A stretch of 64,000 nucleotides of DNA from Bursaphelenchus xylophilus (GCA_904066235.2 CAJFCV020000003.1:12338001-12402000), one strand, 5' to 3'; numbered from the stretch's first letter, positions 11,697 through 22,289 are shown. A program made the numbers and translations. The notes: generated by a model not told the origin, from the letters alone.

Positions 11697-12145
11697 CAGG
11701 GGAACTACTCCAAGTGCGACGCTCAGATTTTCTTTAAATTTTGCACACACGTCGGGTATGGACTAAATATCAATTCCTGAAAGTTTTAGCTCGCGCTTTG
11801 CGGGCGCCGCCGAGATATCGAAAGATTGTTGCCGCCGAGAGAGCACGCTAAACGTGGAGAGCGGTCAGAGAGAAAAACTCTTTTTGGCCATAACTTTGGC
11901 AGTTTCGTGCGGAAAAATTTGTTTTTTTGTAGAAACATTATCCTTTACGGTAGAAATAGGTATGAAACTTTTCGTGCCGAAATTCGGCAAAAAGTCCGAA
12001 ATTTTCGCCAACTTTCGATCTAAAAATCTCGGTTGTTTCTGCAAAGCGCGAGCTAGGATTCTCGCATAAATCTTAAAGAAAATTATTCTAAATTTGTGCC
12101 AAGTTTCATCAAAATCTAAGCGTCGCACTTGGAGTACTTCCCCTG
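11697..12145. mobile_element. Family E MITE (CAGGGGAA... ends), flanked by 20-bp repeats
   Basis: Inverted ends CAGGGGAACTACTCCAAGTG and the complement of CAGGGGAAGTACTCCAAGTG, continuing into CGACGCTCAGATTT. TA precedes the left end and TG follows the right. The interior has GCAAAGCGCGAGCTAG and GTATGAAACTTTTCGTGCC, shared with the fragments at 15455-15856, 16548-16700, 18475-18670, 23850-24228 and 24586-25279. A 19-20 bp direct repeat, GGGTGATTGCAAAAAGCTT, lies on both sides (11677 and 12149). Confidence 0.8.
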
Positions 12146-12343
12146 TGAGGGTGATTGCAAAAAAGCTTCTATTTGTAGTTGCATTTTTCCCTATTTTTAT
12201 TTATATTTCTTTTGAAAGCTCTCCGTTTGGACTTGAAATACGACTCTATGATTCGCACTGCTATCTTATTCTCAATAATATTTAAAATTTGTCGCGACCA
12301 CCTAGTCCACTTTGGCCGAGTTATTTTGTTTTTTTTGAAAAAA

Positions 12344-12355
12344 GGGGGGGGGGGG
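12344..12355 (+). repeat. G12 homopolymer
   Basis: Twelve consecutive G following an A run. Confidence 0.95.
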
Positions 12356-12371
12356 TAAACTTGATTCGCAG

Positions 12372-12468
12372 AGTTTACATAGATGCGGTTTGGTGGTCTA
12401 AACCTCTCCCGCACCTCGTCATCGGGTCATGTCCGAACGCTGAGCCCGAATTCGAATACAATTACGAG
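12372..12468 (+). CDS. Possible exon, unknown protein (weak)
   Basis: A CAG acceptor at 12369-12371 and a GAG-GTCAGC donor at 12468/12469 bracket an open frame reading VYIDAVWWSKPLPHLV... to ...EFEYNYE. The peptide has a natural look, with tryptophans, prolines and an acidic end. The second frame (RFGGLNLSRTSSSGHV...) is also open, so frame choice is not secure. No neighbouring exon could be joined to it. It may be a relic of a gene or transposon, or chance. Confidence 0.18.
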
Positions 12469-12651
12469 GTCAGCGGGTGGGCGGATTGAGTGGGTGTCGA
12501 CTACGGTCTGTTCTGTTTTTTTTTGGAACGTTTTGCTCTCTTTTGCAACAGAGCAAACAAAAAACGTCAGCAAAAGTTCGAGAATGGGGGGAATTTGCTG
12601 TTTGATAAGGGGGAAATTAGGAATAAAACTTGAGAGGGAAAGACTGCGGGA

Positions 12652-12659
12652 TGACGTCA
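12652..12659. promoter_or_regulatory. CRE/ATF palindrome TGACGTCA
   Basis: A perfect TGACGTCA, the consensus for CREB/ATF bZIP proteins. No gene with a supported start lies close by, so function is unproven. Confidence 0.3.
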
Positions 12660-12764
12660 TTTCCGATTGGGAATTGAAAGAAAACAAACAGCGGCTAGTT
12701 TTGGCGATAAAAATTTGAAAAACCATAGGAATTTTTGCGTGATCAAAAGTCGTGATGGGCATGA

Positions 12765-13430
12765 GAAATTATGCAAATTTTGGAAGTGAAAAAAAATTAG
12801 CGGTAAATATGCAAATTTAAGAAAATATTGGAAACTATGCAAATTTTTGAAAATGTTGGGAACTTTAGGAAAATATGAAAATTTTTGAGACATTACGCAA
12901 AAATTAAAAAAAAAATTATGCAAATTAAAAAAAAATTTTCTATTTTTTTTTTTTTTGAAAATGACACAAGCTGTTGAAAAATTGGTAAATTTAAGGGGTA
13001 TTATAAAAATCGCAAAGATTATGCTAATTTTGAAATTTATGCAGATTTTAAAAAATTATGTTGATTTTTGAATTTCTTTGCATTTTAGGAAAAACGTGAA
13101 TTTCAGGGTGCATATTTTAAAAATAAGTTTTTGAAACTTATGCAAATTTAAAAAAATAAGCAATTTTTTTGAAAATGACATAAACTGTTGAAAATAGATA
13201 CATTTAGGGGGTATTACAAAAATTGCAAAGTTTCAAAATTATGCTAATTTTGAAACTTATGCAAATTTTAAAAAATTATGCAATTTTTGAAATTTTTTGA
13301 GATTTTTGGAAAAAAAACGTGAATTTCAGGGATATTATGCATATCTTAAAAATAGAGAAACTTCAAAAAAGTGGACGGATTTTGAAACTTATGCAAATTT
13401 TAAAAATCATGCAAATTTTCCAAAATTCCA
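12765..13430. repeat. AT-rich degenerate repeat rich in ATGCAAAT
   Basis: The octamer ATGCAAAT occurs eight times (near 12770, 12808, 12837, 12918, 13140, 13260, 13390 and 13409), mostly as TTATGCAAATTT, in A/T low-complexity DNA. ATGCAAAT is the POU-domain octamer, but the context looks like a decayed simple repeat. Confidence 0.6.
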
Positions 13431-13559
13431 AATTTTTTTATTTTTTCAACTCAATTTTCTAAAATTCCCCAAAAAATCAAAGAGATCACAAAATTTCGAA
13501 TTGATTGGTCGCCAAAAGGTATATCAAACGTTTTAAAGAGCAAATAAAGACGACCTTTT

Positions 13560-13875
13560 CCCATTATTCAACAGTTGCAACGTTTACTGTGTTTACTCGC
13601 CACTTCCGGTCGCGGACCTTACAATTGATCGCAAAAAAAGTTTGCATTTCTTCCTTGCGATTGTACACACCGTGCGAACCGAATTTTAGAGTGGCGCGCT
13701 CCCCCCACGAATTCGCAAAATACGTATTTGAGTGGTTTGGGGTGTGGGTCCAAGCGGGTCGAGAAGTCTTGACAAGCTTCGCGCACGGTGTGGTCGACGG
13801 CTTGGAGGGGCTTTGCGCGGCGAAAAAATTGGCTTGTTGCGAGTTTGGAATGCACGTGCATTTTTGTCGCGCGAC
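13560..13875. other. GC-richer unique segment, uncertain
   Basis: This segment is richer in GC than its surroundings and is open in several frames on both strands (one + frame reads FAKYVFEWFGVWVQAG...). Because both strands are open, coding cannot be assigned. The solo LTR is inserted at its right edge. Confidence 0.25.
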
Positions 13876-13880
13876 ATATT

Positions 13881-14061
13881 TGTGAGGCGGAACGACCGAA
13901 CTGCGAGCCTGAATTCCCACGGAAATCATCTTTTATTATACAAATTTGATTGTACTTTCCTACGTGGGATTTCCCTATATAAGGGCCGCTTTTCACTCAA
14001 TAAATCACTTGATCTCGAGCTCTTGTCGTATGTGTGTAGTTGTCTCCCGGGCCTCTCGACA
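13881..14061 (+). mobile_element. Solo LTR with 5-bp target duplication ATATT
   Basis: A 181-bp unit starts TGTGAGGCGG and ends CCTCTCGACA (TG...CA termini). It is flanked by ATATT at 13876-13880 and 14062-14066. It has a TATA box (TATATAAG, 13976-13983) followed 23 bases later by a polyadenylation signal (AATAAA, 13999-14004), the expected U3-R order. No gag-pol remains nearby, so it is best explained by recombination between two LTRs. Five-bp duplications fit Gypsy, Copia or Bel/Pao elements. Confidence 0.8.
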
Positions 14062-14066
14062 ATATT

Positions 14067-15400
14067 CCTTGATAGAATCTTTTTGAAAAAGATGCTACTA
14101 TACTGGTTGACAAAATTTTCTTTCCACCTCGTATCTCGGGAACCGCTGGGCCTAGAACTTCCAAATTCGGCATAGAAACATCCTGGGACAATCCAACACC
14201 ATACCCAAAAAATCATACCATTTGATGCACTTTCAGCTTTCTTATCCAAACGGCAAAAAACGGATGACAAAATTTTCTTTCCACTTTGAAAAAATGTTTG
14301 CAAATCATAAGCCAGAGGACGCTAAGACATGATTTGGGTATCGTTGTATTCGCGAAGAAGTCCTCTCTCGACCCGTGTCACAATTTAACAGGAATTTTCG
14401 TTTGTTCGCCCTTGGGCGTCTGTTCATCGTTGCCGTGTCCGTATCATACAGTGCGTAGAGTTTTACGCCGTGAATTTCGCTTTTCTCGCATTCTTTTTTT
14501 TGGAAAGCGCTAGCCTAAATTTGGAAAAATTGATAGGCAGCCTAGGCTCAAGATGTGTGCAAAAAATTATGAAAAAATTAGTGTCGTATGTTGAGAAAAC
14601 AACTTATTTTGACTTGTCATTCTCCAACGTTACTTGTCTTCAATATAGTTGAATATCTCGGAAGCCACTGTAAATTTCGAACTGAAATTTTTAGCAATTA
14701 CTATGTGCCCTGCTGAAAGCATAATTGTTGAATTTGAAGAAATTTCTATGTTCGTATCTTGCAATGTAAGCGAAACTTTTGCCTCAGGTTGACCTCAATA
14801 TCAAATCTGAACTTTTGTGGTTTAAAATTTGCTCACTTGTAGTTTTGCCTCTTTTAACAACTGTCTAAATACACCACTATGTTGTCCATACAAGACTTGT
14901 TTCCTATCCCCCACAAAACCGCTGTAAAAACAACGCTTTTTGACTTGTAATCGCGGCTTCCTGCAGCATTCCCCACGGCCATCTGCCCAAACACGCTGCT
15001 GCCGCGGATTTGCTCAGACGCAATCTCCGCAAATCCCTGAGTCATCAAGCTTGATTGCCTGAGGCGAACGGTCCAGCTAGCTCCACCCTCGCGGGCCCTG
15101 TTTGATCAGCGGGCCGTTTCGAGATTTTAATCCCTCATTAAAAGCGACCCCGGTTTTTGGACCGCTCGCACTCCAACGGTGGGGGTGGATGCGGGTGGAG
15201 GATCAGTACAAAGTGGTTCGTTATGATGTAGGCTTGTTGTTTGAAGTGGGCTCAAAGTGCGGGCGGCGAGGGGGTTTTCTCAAACAATCAAATTTTTGTT
15301 GAAATTTTAATTTTGCGGGTTTAAAAAGGATGATTTTGGATACTATAGGATGGATTTATAATATTTAGAAATGGATTTATAATATTTTTGTAGTGAGTTC
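14067..15400. other. Interval without a recognisable gene
   Basis: Mixed AT-rich DNA. A phrase GACAAAATTTTCTTTCCAC occurs twice (about 14109 and 14267). No exon chain or transposon termini were found. Confidence 0.4.
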
Positions 15401-15454
15401 GACAAACTGCACTGTGCAAAAACAAGTTGGCGTTGCACTTAATGGTGTTTGCAC

Positions 15455-15950
15455 CGGGATTTCGTAAGGTTTTTAGCGGCCCCGCGTCAACACAATCGGG
15501 ATTTTTAGGGAAAAAAGCAAAAAATAATAAATTTTCTCACATTTTTTTGCCGAATTTCGGGAAGAAATTTGCACTTTTTTCGCATGTTTTTGTCGCTATC
15601 TTTGCCAATTTCGAACGGAAAAAAATGATTCTTTGCAGAAACACTAAATTCTTCTGTAGAACTCGCATGAAACTTTGCATGCTAAAATTCTTAAAAAAGT
15701 TTTTTTTTTCAACTTTCGACCCAGAAAAATCTCAAATCTCGGTCATTTGAGCAAAGCGCGAGCTAGAAATCTTGCACATTTCCTTGAAAAAATAGTATAA
15801 TATATGTGCTAAGTTTCATTAAAGTCTGAGCGTCGCACTTGTAGCACTTCTCCTATGAGAATACGGCTAAACTTGTAGCAATTCCCCTCTAACATAAGTC
15901 TCTCCCAAGTTCCTCAATCTGAGCGCCGTTTGGAACACTTCCCCCGTTAA
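15455..15950. mobile_element. Family E fragment(s)
   Basis: Interior GCAAAGCGCGAGCTAG (15752) and right end TCTGAGCGTCGCACTTG... to about 15856, followed by a second right end (GAGCGCCGTTTGGAACAC, 15923) ending near 15950. Left ends are not intact. Confidence 0.6.
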
Positions 15951-16092
15951 AAAAACACGTTTCATTTTTTTGCTTCAGCTACGTATATGTTTTCTTTAGG
16001 CGTTCTACTATAAAAAGTGAAGTGATTTGTCATCCAATCGCGTTATTTTTAATTTTGATATTGTTTGCTTCAAAATAGCCGTTATTTTCTTT

Positions 16093-16238
16093 CATTCTGT
16101 CGGGAAAATAATGAGCATAATGTTGTTGGGCCGATCGCGTCGCTGAAGTGAAAAGCAGCTCGACTTTGCGACACAATTTATTTACCCGGCAGCGATGTAT
16201 TTTGCGAAAGAATGCTCATTATTTTCCCGACGGTTTGA
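16093..16238. mobile_element. Family A MITE
   Basis: Left end TTCTGTCGGGAAAATAATGA, right end TCATTATTTTCCCGACGG, interior GCGACACAATTTATTT. Confidence 0.8.
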
Positions 16239-16429
16239 TAGATGAGGTTCAAATTCTTCGTGCAAAAAAGCAATTTCTTTTCAGCGCAAATCAAAACATC
16301 ATAATAAAGTTTCTTTGCGCTTGATTGTTTGGTTGTTTGGGTTTAACAATTCAGCTGCAATCTATGCTCTTCGTTTCCTGTGATGGGCAAAGGTGAAGTA
16401 GTCAAAACTTCTGGGGAAGGTCGGTCACT

Positions 16430-16715
16430 ATTTGCATTTTCACAAAGTACCTGGACATTTGTCGCGGCCCGCACCGTGCCCAAAACTCCCCGATTTTTTG
16501 CACAGTGCACTCACATTTTTTTGGTTTTGCACTGTGCATTTGAGAACTAAACGTGGAGAGCGGTCAGAGAGAAAAGCGCTTTTTGGCCATAATTTTGGCA
16601 GTTTCGTGCGGAAAGATTTGATTTTTTGTAGAAACATTATCCTTTACGGTTGAAATAGGCATGAAACTTTTCGTGCCAAAATTCGGCAAAAAGTCCTAAA
16701 TTGCACCGTGCAATT
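16430..16715. mobile_element. Family D left end with an inserted family E interior
   Basis: TTTGCATTTTCACAAAGTAC at the left resembles the family D terminus and is followed by palindromes at 16482, 16500 and 16527. From 16548 to 16700 the sequence is nearly identical to the middle of the family E element at 11850-12005 (CTAAACGTGGAGAGCGG...). A palindrome (GCACCGTGC) follows directly. The E segment has no E termini. Confidence 0.55.
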
Positions 16716-16793
16716 CAAAAGTCGCTGCGACATAAGCTTTTTTAACTATTATATAATATATCGCGCCGCAAAAAAAGTCTTCTCACCTGACTA

Positions 16794-16949
16794 TCGGTCT
16801 GTCGGGAAAATAACGGCGGATCGTCGCGCCTGGGAATCGCCGATCATCGCTTTGCGACTACAAGCCGCGGCTTGGGATTTGATGCGCGATAGCGGCGAGG
16901 CGAGACGTTTTGATGCGACGATCCGCCGTTATTTTTCCGAGAGGCATGA
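16794..16949. mobile_element. Family B MITE, first of a tandem pair
   Basis: TA at 16792-16793, left end TCGGTCTGTCGGGAAAATAA, interior GACGATCCGCCGTTATTTTT, slightly decayed right end (GAGAGGCATGA). The TA at 16950-16951 is shared with the next copy. Confidence 0.85.
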
Positions 16950-16951
16950 TA

Positions 16952-17106
16952 TCGGTCTGTCGGGAAAAAAACGGCGGATCTTCGCGCCTCGGAGTCGCTC
17001 ATCATCGCTTTGCGACTGCAAGCCGCGACTTGGGATTTGGTGCGCGATAGCGGCGAGGCGAGACATTTTGCTGCGACGATCCGCCGTTATTTTTCCGACA
17101 GACTGA
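16952..17106. mobile_element. Family B MITE, second of a tandem pair
   Basis: Same orientation as the first copy and separated from it only by TA. The right end is intact (TTTTCCGACAGACTGA) and followed by TA at 17107-17108. Confidence 0.85.
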
Positions 17107-17108
17107 TA

Positions 17109-17296
17109 GTCCGTTCTTAAAGTCGCTGGAATGTTTTCGGCGACATGCACTCCGCGAAACCGAAAGTTCACTTTGCACTGTGCAATTTTTGGCTTTTTGC
17201 ACAGTGCAATAGGCTTTTTGGGGCTGTCGCTCGCACCCTGAGTTTTCTTGCACAGTGCACATCGACAAAATCATTCCAGCGACTTTACGAACGGAC
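17109..17296. mobile_element. Family C MITE carrying palindromes
   Basis: Inverted ends GTCCGTTCTTAAAGTCGC and the complement of GTCCGTTCGTAAAGTCGC match over about 42 bp. TGATA flanks both sides (17104-17108 and 17297-17301), though the left copy is also the end of the preceding family B element. The interior holds GCAC-N-GTGC palindromes at 17174, 17200 and 17250. Confidence 0.7.
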
Positions 17297-17659
17297 TGAT
17301 AAGAGTTTCACACACTTTGTTGCATTCATCCCTAAAAAAAATCAAAAAATTTTTGTTTACCTTCAAAATTCGCAAAAAACAATCTGATAACATGAACCCA
17401 TTGCGCCGAAAAAAAACTGTACCGCGTCTTGTTTCAATTTCTCCCCCCATTCCGCGATTTTACTTCCGCACCGCGTCTTGGTCGGCTTTTTTCGAACGGG
17501 GGGTAATAAACGCCGCGACTTTTCCAGGAAAGCCCCCAGAACGTCGTAAAAAGTTTTTGGTCGTATCAGCGGAAATTAACTCACCTTATTCCTGGAATTC
17601 TCCATGCTTAAGTTATGTGTTTACGCGCTGCGCGCGCACCTCACTTTCGACGGCTTGAG

Positions 17660-18460
17660 GAGGGAAGGCAGGTACGGTAAATTTAGTTTGTTGTAACACA
17701 AATTTTGAGGAACTTGTTTTTTAAGGAACTGTGGGGTTTTTTGGGAATTTTTAAGGGAATTTGTGGGAATATCATATGAAAAGGCAAAAAATAAAATAAA
17801 AATTTGTTTTTGATTTTTTATTGATACTCAAAAAAAGTTTTTTTTTTTTAATTTTAGATACAAAAAATTTATTTTTTCTGGGTACATGATAGCTGGAAAA
17901 ATTATAGAAATCCCATTTTTGATGATTTTTTTGTATTAAAAAACTTTTTAAAATATCGAAAATTGATCTTTTTTAACTTTATTTTCTAGAAATCAACCGA
18001 AAAAATAAAAAATAATAGCAAATTATAGAATTTTTGAACTAAAAATCAAAAAATCTCGTGTTGAAGACTCAAAAAAAAAAAAAAAAAATTTCCAAATTTG
18101 TGAAAAAATCAAAAAATCTCGTTTAAGATTTTTTTGTCGATATTCAGAATTTTTACGCAATTTTTAAAACATCAAACTTTCTTAAATTTCTACGTAATTT
18201 TTAGGAATGTGCTAAAAAATAAAAAAATATATTTTTTAAATAAACAAAACCTGGAAAAACAAAACAAAAAATTGCGTTTAAAAAGACTTGAATTCGGTAG
18301 TTTCTTTCTAGGTCAAAAGCACTTTTTAGCGCTGGATTTTTCAGACCCAGTTCAAAAAACCAAAAAATCTCGGTTCAAAGAAATCTTTTTTTTTATCCAA
18401 AATAATTTTTTTGCATTTCATATCCCAAAAATATTAAAATACCTTTACAGTACTACTTAA
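17660..18460. other. A/T low-complexity interval
   Basis: Long A and T runs, including an A run near 18070-18088. No gene seen. Confidence 0.5.
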
Positions 18461-18474
18461 TTTACAGGGGAAGT

Positions 18475-18670
18475 ACTCCAAGTGCGACGCTCAGATTTAG
18501 ACGAAACTTGGCATATATTTAGAATAATTCTTTCTAAGATGTATGCGAGAATCCTTGCTCGCGCTTTGCAGAAACGACCGAGATTTTTAGATTGAAAAGT
18601 CGGCGAAAGTTTCGAACTTTTTGTCGAATTTCGGTACGAAAAGTTTCATGCCTATTTCAACTGTAAAGAT
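18475..18670. mobile_element. Family E MITE, left half
   Basis: TA then CAGGGGAAGTACTCCAAGTG at the left, continuing into CGACGCTCAGATTT and CTCGCGCTTTGCAGAAAC. The right end is missing. Confidence 0.65.
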
Positions 18671-18985
18671 TTATTAGCGGATTTTCTTGATGATCAAGGG
18701 CAGACCTTTTTGTAGACTATAAATTTAAAATTTTCGAAAAAAAAACTTCGAAAAAACCCAGCGAAAGATCTGAAAACCCCCTTTTCTCTCGGATAAGCCT
18801 CTAAACAAGTGATCAGGTTCAACGTTTGATCTGCGTTAAAATTTTATCAGCTTTGTCGTGGAAGACTCAAGGGTAGGCGGAACTTTTTTTATCCGAAGTT
18901 AGGGCAATTAAAATAAAAAATTTGTGAGTTTGTAGTTATTTGAATATTTAGAATTTGTTTTTTTTAATTTACAATTAGAAGAGAG

Positions 18986-19798
18986 GTAAAAAATAATGTG
19001 GATTTGTCGCGCTTTGGAATCGGCCATCATCACTTTGCGACTGCAAGAAAGAGATCTATTTCTCGTCAACACGATCAGACACCGGGTCTCCTAATACGCT
19101 GTCCTAGACAAGCTCGGTAAAAGTTCCTTATTTTGGCCACAACTTATAACTTTGCGGAAACTGGTCGGAATTAGCCCAAATTTAGCGCGCACGCTCAATT
19201 CATCGTTGTCAATGCCCGGGCAGTGGATTTAGTTAGTGAGGTACCTTCTTTTTTACGTACCACCTTACCCTTCAAAAACGGCTGCAGCCTGTGATTTTAC
19301 ACTTTATACGATGAAATATGTCCGGAACTAAACTTATTGCCTCCGTATGAAACTAAATGTGTCGTCACAGCCTTCGTAGGTACCCTTAAAACTATAGAGC
19401 TATTATAGTAATTCAGTGCCAGCTAGGTCGAAGCGTTTTTCCTAACTTTAGTGCCCAAGCTTGGGCGCAGTTCGCGGAGTACCTTTGTTGTGGCCAAAAT
19501 AAGGTACTTTTTCCAACCAGGCCAGCACACTCGATGTATTCCAATTGTCCACACGCGCTGACGGCCAACCGCTCGCTCAGGCTGCGACTTCCCAACTATG
19601 ATCTTCCTTTCCTTCCAAATCCTCGGTTCGGTTGATTGCGGTGTCCTTTCGGGTTTCGTGGCGAGGCGCAGCGACCGGTTGAAGGCTGTTGCGGCGGCCG
19701 TGGCCTCACGCAAGCCGCGCCTTGCGATTTGAGGCGCGATAGCGTCGAGGCGAGACATTTTGCCGCGACAACCCGCCGTTATTTTCCCGACAGACTGA
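18986..19798. mobile_element. Family B MITE split by a 662-bp insertion
   Basis: The left portion (18986-19047) ends ...TTTGCGACTGCAAG and the right portion (19710-19798) resumes GCAAGCCGCGCC... and runs to the normal end CCCGACAGACTGA. GCAAG is present on both sides of the insert (19043-19047 and 19710-19714), and intact copies have it once. The insert therefore made a duplication of at least 5 bp. TA follows at 19799-19800. Confidence 0.7.
19116..19514 (+). mobile_element. Family F MITE, copy 3
   Basis: Starts GGTAAAAGTTCCTTATTTT and ends GGTACTTTTTCC, about 399 bp, same orientation as copy 1. Unlike copies 1 and 2 it has no matching 8-bp flanks, so it probably moved as part of the larger 19048-19709 insert. 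Confidence 0.75.
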
Positions 19799-20059
19799 TA
19801 CTACATATACAGTATGCGTCATAATTATAACCGCACTTTAAAAATGAGTGTAACTTTTGTGGTTGTTAATATAAATGTGTCATATTTGGCACCAATGTGC
19901 ATCAGTGTACTAGAAATGACGTCCCAAGAAATTATTTCGAAAGCTTTCCGTATTTTAGAAAAAAGCTGCAAAAACCAAAATTTTGGTACTTTTTGGTGCG
20001 TCAAAATTATAACCGCACTCGCGAATTTTGGCTATTAGTCTAATGAAAACACAGAATAT

Positions 20060-20990
20060 CAATAACTGATGTTTAGCTACGCTTCCTGAGGCCTCAATAA
20101 CGCCCATCACACGACTCGGAACCCTCTGGGCAAATTTTTTTGGCGCATCCTGGCCCATCTTGTGCCTGAATCGGAAAACGGCAGATTTTCGCTCAGTTAC
20201 GGTAGAATACCGCTTGTTGTAGCGACGCAATTAACGAGGGAGGAGGCCCCACAAGTTTCCTATTGGATTTAAACCTAGGGAATATACGAGAGAATCTATG
20301 GTGGCAAATGCCTTGCTGTTAAACGAACTGGTATGCCGACCTGCAATGGTGGACGTGGGCATTCTCCAACAAAAGTATAGCCAGGTTGCCGGTACGATAC
20401 CAGATGTTCGATTAAGACTTCGTAGTACTTAAGGCTATTCATTTGAGTCGCTGTGGCCGTCAACGGAAGGCCTCCGGCTTTTTTGAAGGCGCCCCAAACC
20501 ATCAGCCGGCGGCCTCTATAATTACGGCATAAGAAGTAACGCGATTCGTTTTTAATCCCATGCCATTGGTATGTAAAACCGTCAAGGCTATCACGCGACT
20601 ACCCAATCTACAAGGAATATTGTACTGCAACGGTCAAACCTCGGTTTCAGCGATCTTTCACTAGTCAACCTCTGTTGTGAATGTATCCTTGGCAACTTTC
20701 GGCCGCAGGTTGCCGTAAACTGGGGTCAGCTGGGGTCCCAACGTCACATAATGCCTTGTGATGACGTCGCTGTGTTTTCCGACCCTCAGCACGGTGATCC
20801 CGTTACTACTGGAGCTCAGATCTTGATTTAAGTGAACCCCAGAGATGGCAGAGTTAGAAGCCCGGCGGATTATTTCTTTTCAACCGGAAGCAGTGGTAAA
20901 CTTTTGTCTGCCATAACATTTAGATTTGTTAAAAGCTTCCGAGGCGACCAGAAAGTTACTCACAACTTGGGCCTAACGGTCTAACTGCGC
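20060..20990 (-). pseudogene. Tc1-family transposase, decayed
   Basis: Read on the minus strand. The 5' part (about 20990-20760) looks like the paired helix-turn-helix region, with KSKCYGRQKFTTASG, a stop, then KEIIRRASNSAISG. The catalytic core follows, with DGFTYQWHGIKNESRYFL at about 20600-20540 (first catalytic Asp kept) and LMVWGAFKKAG then MNSLKYYEVLIEHL at 20502-20400. The block expected to carry the second Asp (family pattern FxQDNA) reads GYTFVGECP, so that residue is lost. The C-terminal block DAPKKFAQRVPSRVMGVIEA lies inside the left inverted arm (about 20150-20090). Several stops and frame breaks make the gene non-functional. Confidence 0.75.
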
Positions 20991-20991
20991 G

Positions 20992-21226
20992 AAAATCTGC
21001 CGTTTTCCGATTCAGGCACAAGATGGGCCAGGATGCGCCAAAAAAATTTGCCCAGAGGGTTCCGAGTCGTGTGATGGGCGTTATTGAGGCCTCAGGGAGC
21101 GTAGCTAAACATCAGATATTGATATTCTGTGTTTTCATTAGACTAATAGCCAAAATTCGCAAGTGCGGTTATAATTTTGACGCACCGAAAAGTACCAAAA
21201 TTTTGGTTTTTGCAGCTTTTTTCTAA
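20992..21226 (+). pseudogene. Mirror copy of the transposase C-terminus in the right arm
   Basis: The right inverted arm encodes, on the + strand, MGQDAPKKFAQRVPSRVMGV... to ...SVAKH, the same peptide that ends the minus-strand transposase in the left arm. There is no upstream coding region for it in this orientation. It is a by-product of arm duplication, not a second gene. Confidence 0.7.
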
Positions 21227-21505
21227 AATACGGAAACTCTTCAAAATAATTTTTAGAGACATCATTTCTAGTACACTGATGCACATTGGTGCCAAATATG
21301 ACACATTTCTATTCACAATCACAAAAGTTACACTCATTTTTAAAGTGCGGTTATAATTATGACGCATACTGTAGTTTGTACTAGGCTGGCGGTGCAAGAT
21401 AATTCTTATCAAAAAGGCAGTCAATGCTTTCGTTATCGCGAACCAAACTACACAGTGCCTTGTTCTTGTCGCTCAAAGCCATTTAGCGATAACTACCGCA
21501 AAAAA

Positions 21506-22031
<526 letters not shown>

Positions 22032-22289
22032 AAGACATGTCCAGACTTTTTTTGAAGCTTCTTTTCCGGGCAATTTACTAAAATTTTGGCGATTTGTCGG
22101 GCAAAAAAGTCGTAAAAGTAAAAAAATAAATCAAAATAAATTTTCAAAATATTTTTTTTTATTTTTTTCCGATCTTTTTTGTGACCTCAATTTTGCTTTT
22201 AAAAATCGAAAAAATAAATTCGATACCATTATTTCTTCTAACTGTTAAGAAAAACGTTTTTTTGATACACTTATATCTCGTCGTATTTA

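Larger units (their letters stand above)
19810..21371 (-). mobile_element. Tc1/Tc3-like transposon with 391-bp inverted ends
   Basis: TA at 19808-19809 and 21372-21373 brackets ends CAGTATGCGTCATAATTA / TAATTATGACGCATACTG. The inverted arms run 19810-20200 and 20981-21371 with few mismatches. Very long inverted ends are known in the Tc3 branch. The transposase remnant between them is on the minus strand and dead. Confidence 0.88.

Noticed and set aside
13505..14303. Several 120-147 codon frames on both strands
   Set aside because: Overlapping frames on both strands run straight through the solo LTR, so they cannot all be genes and none has a recognisable domain.
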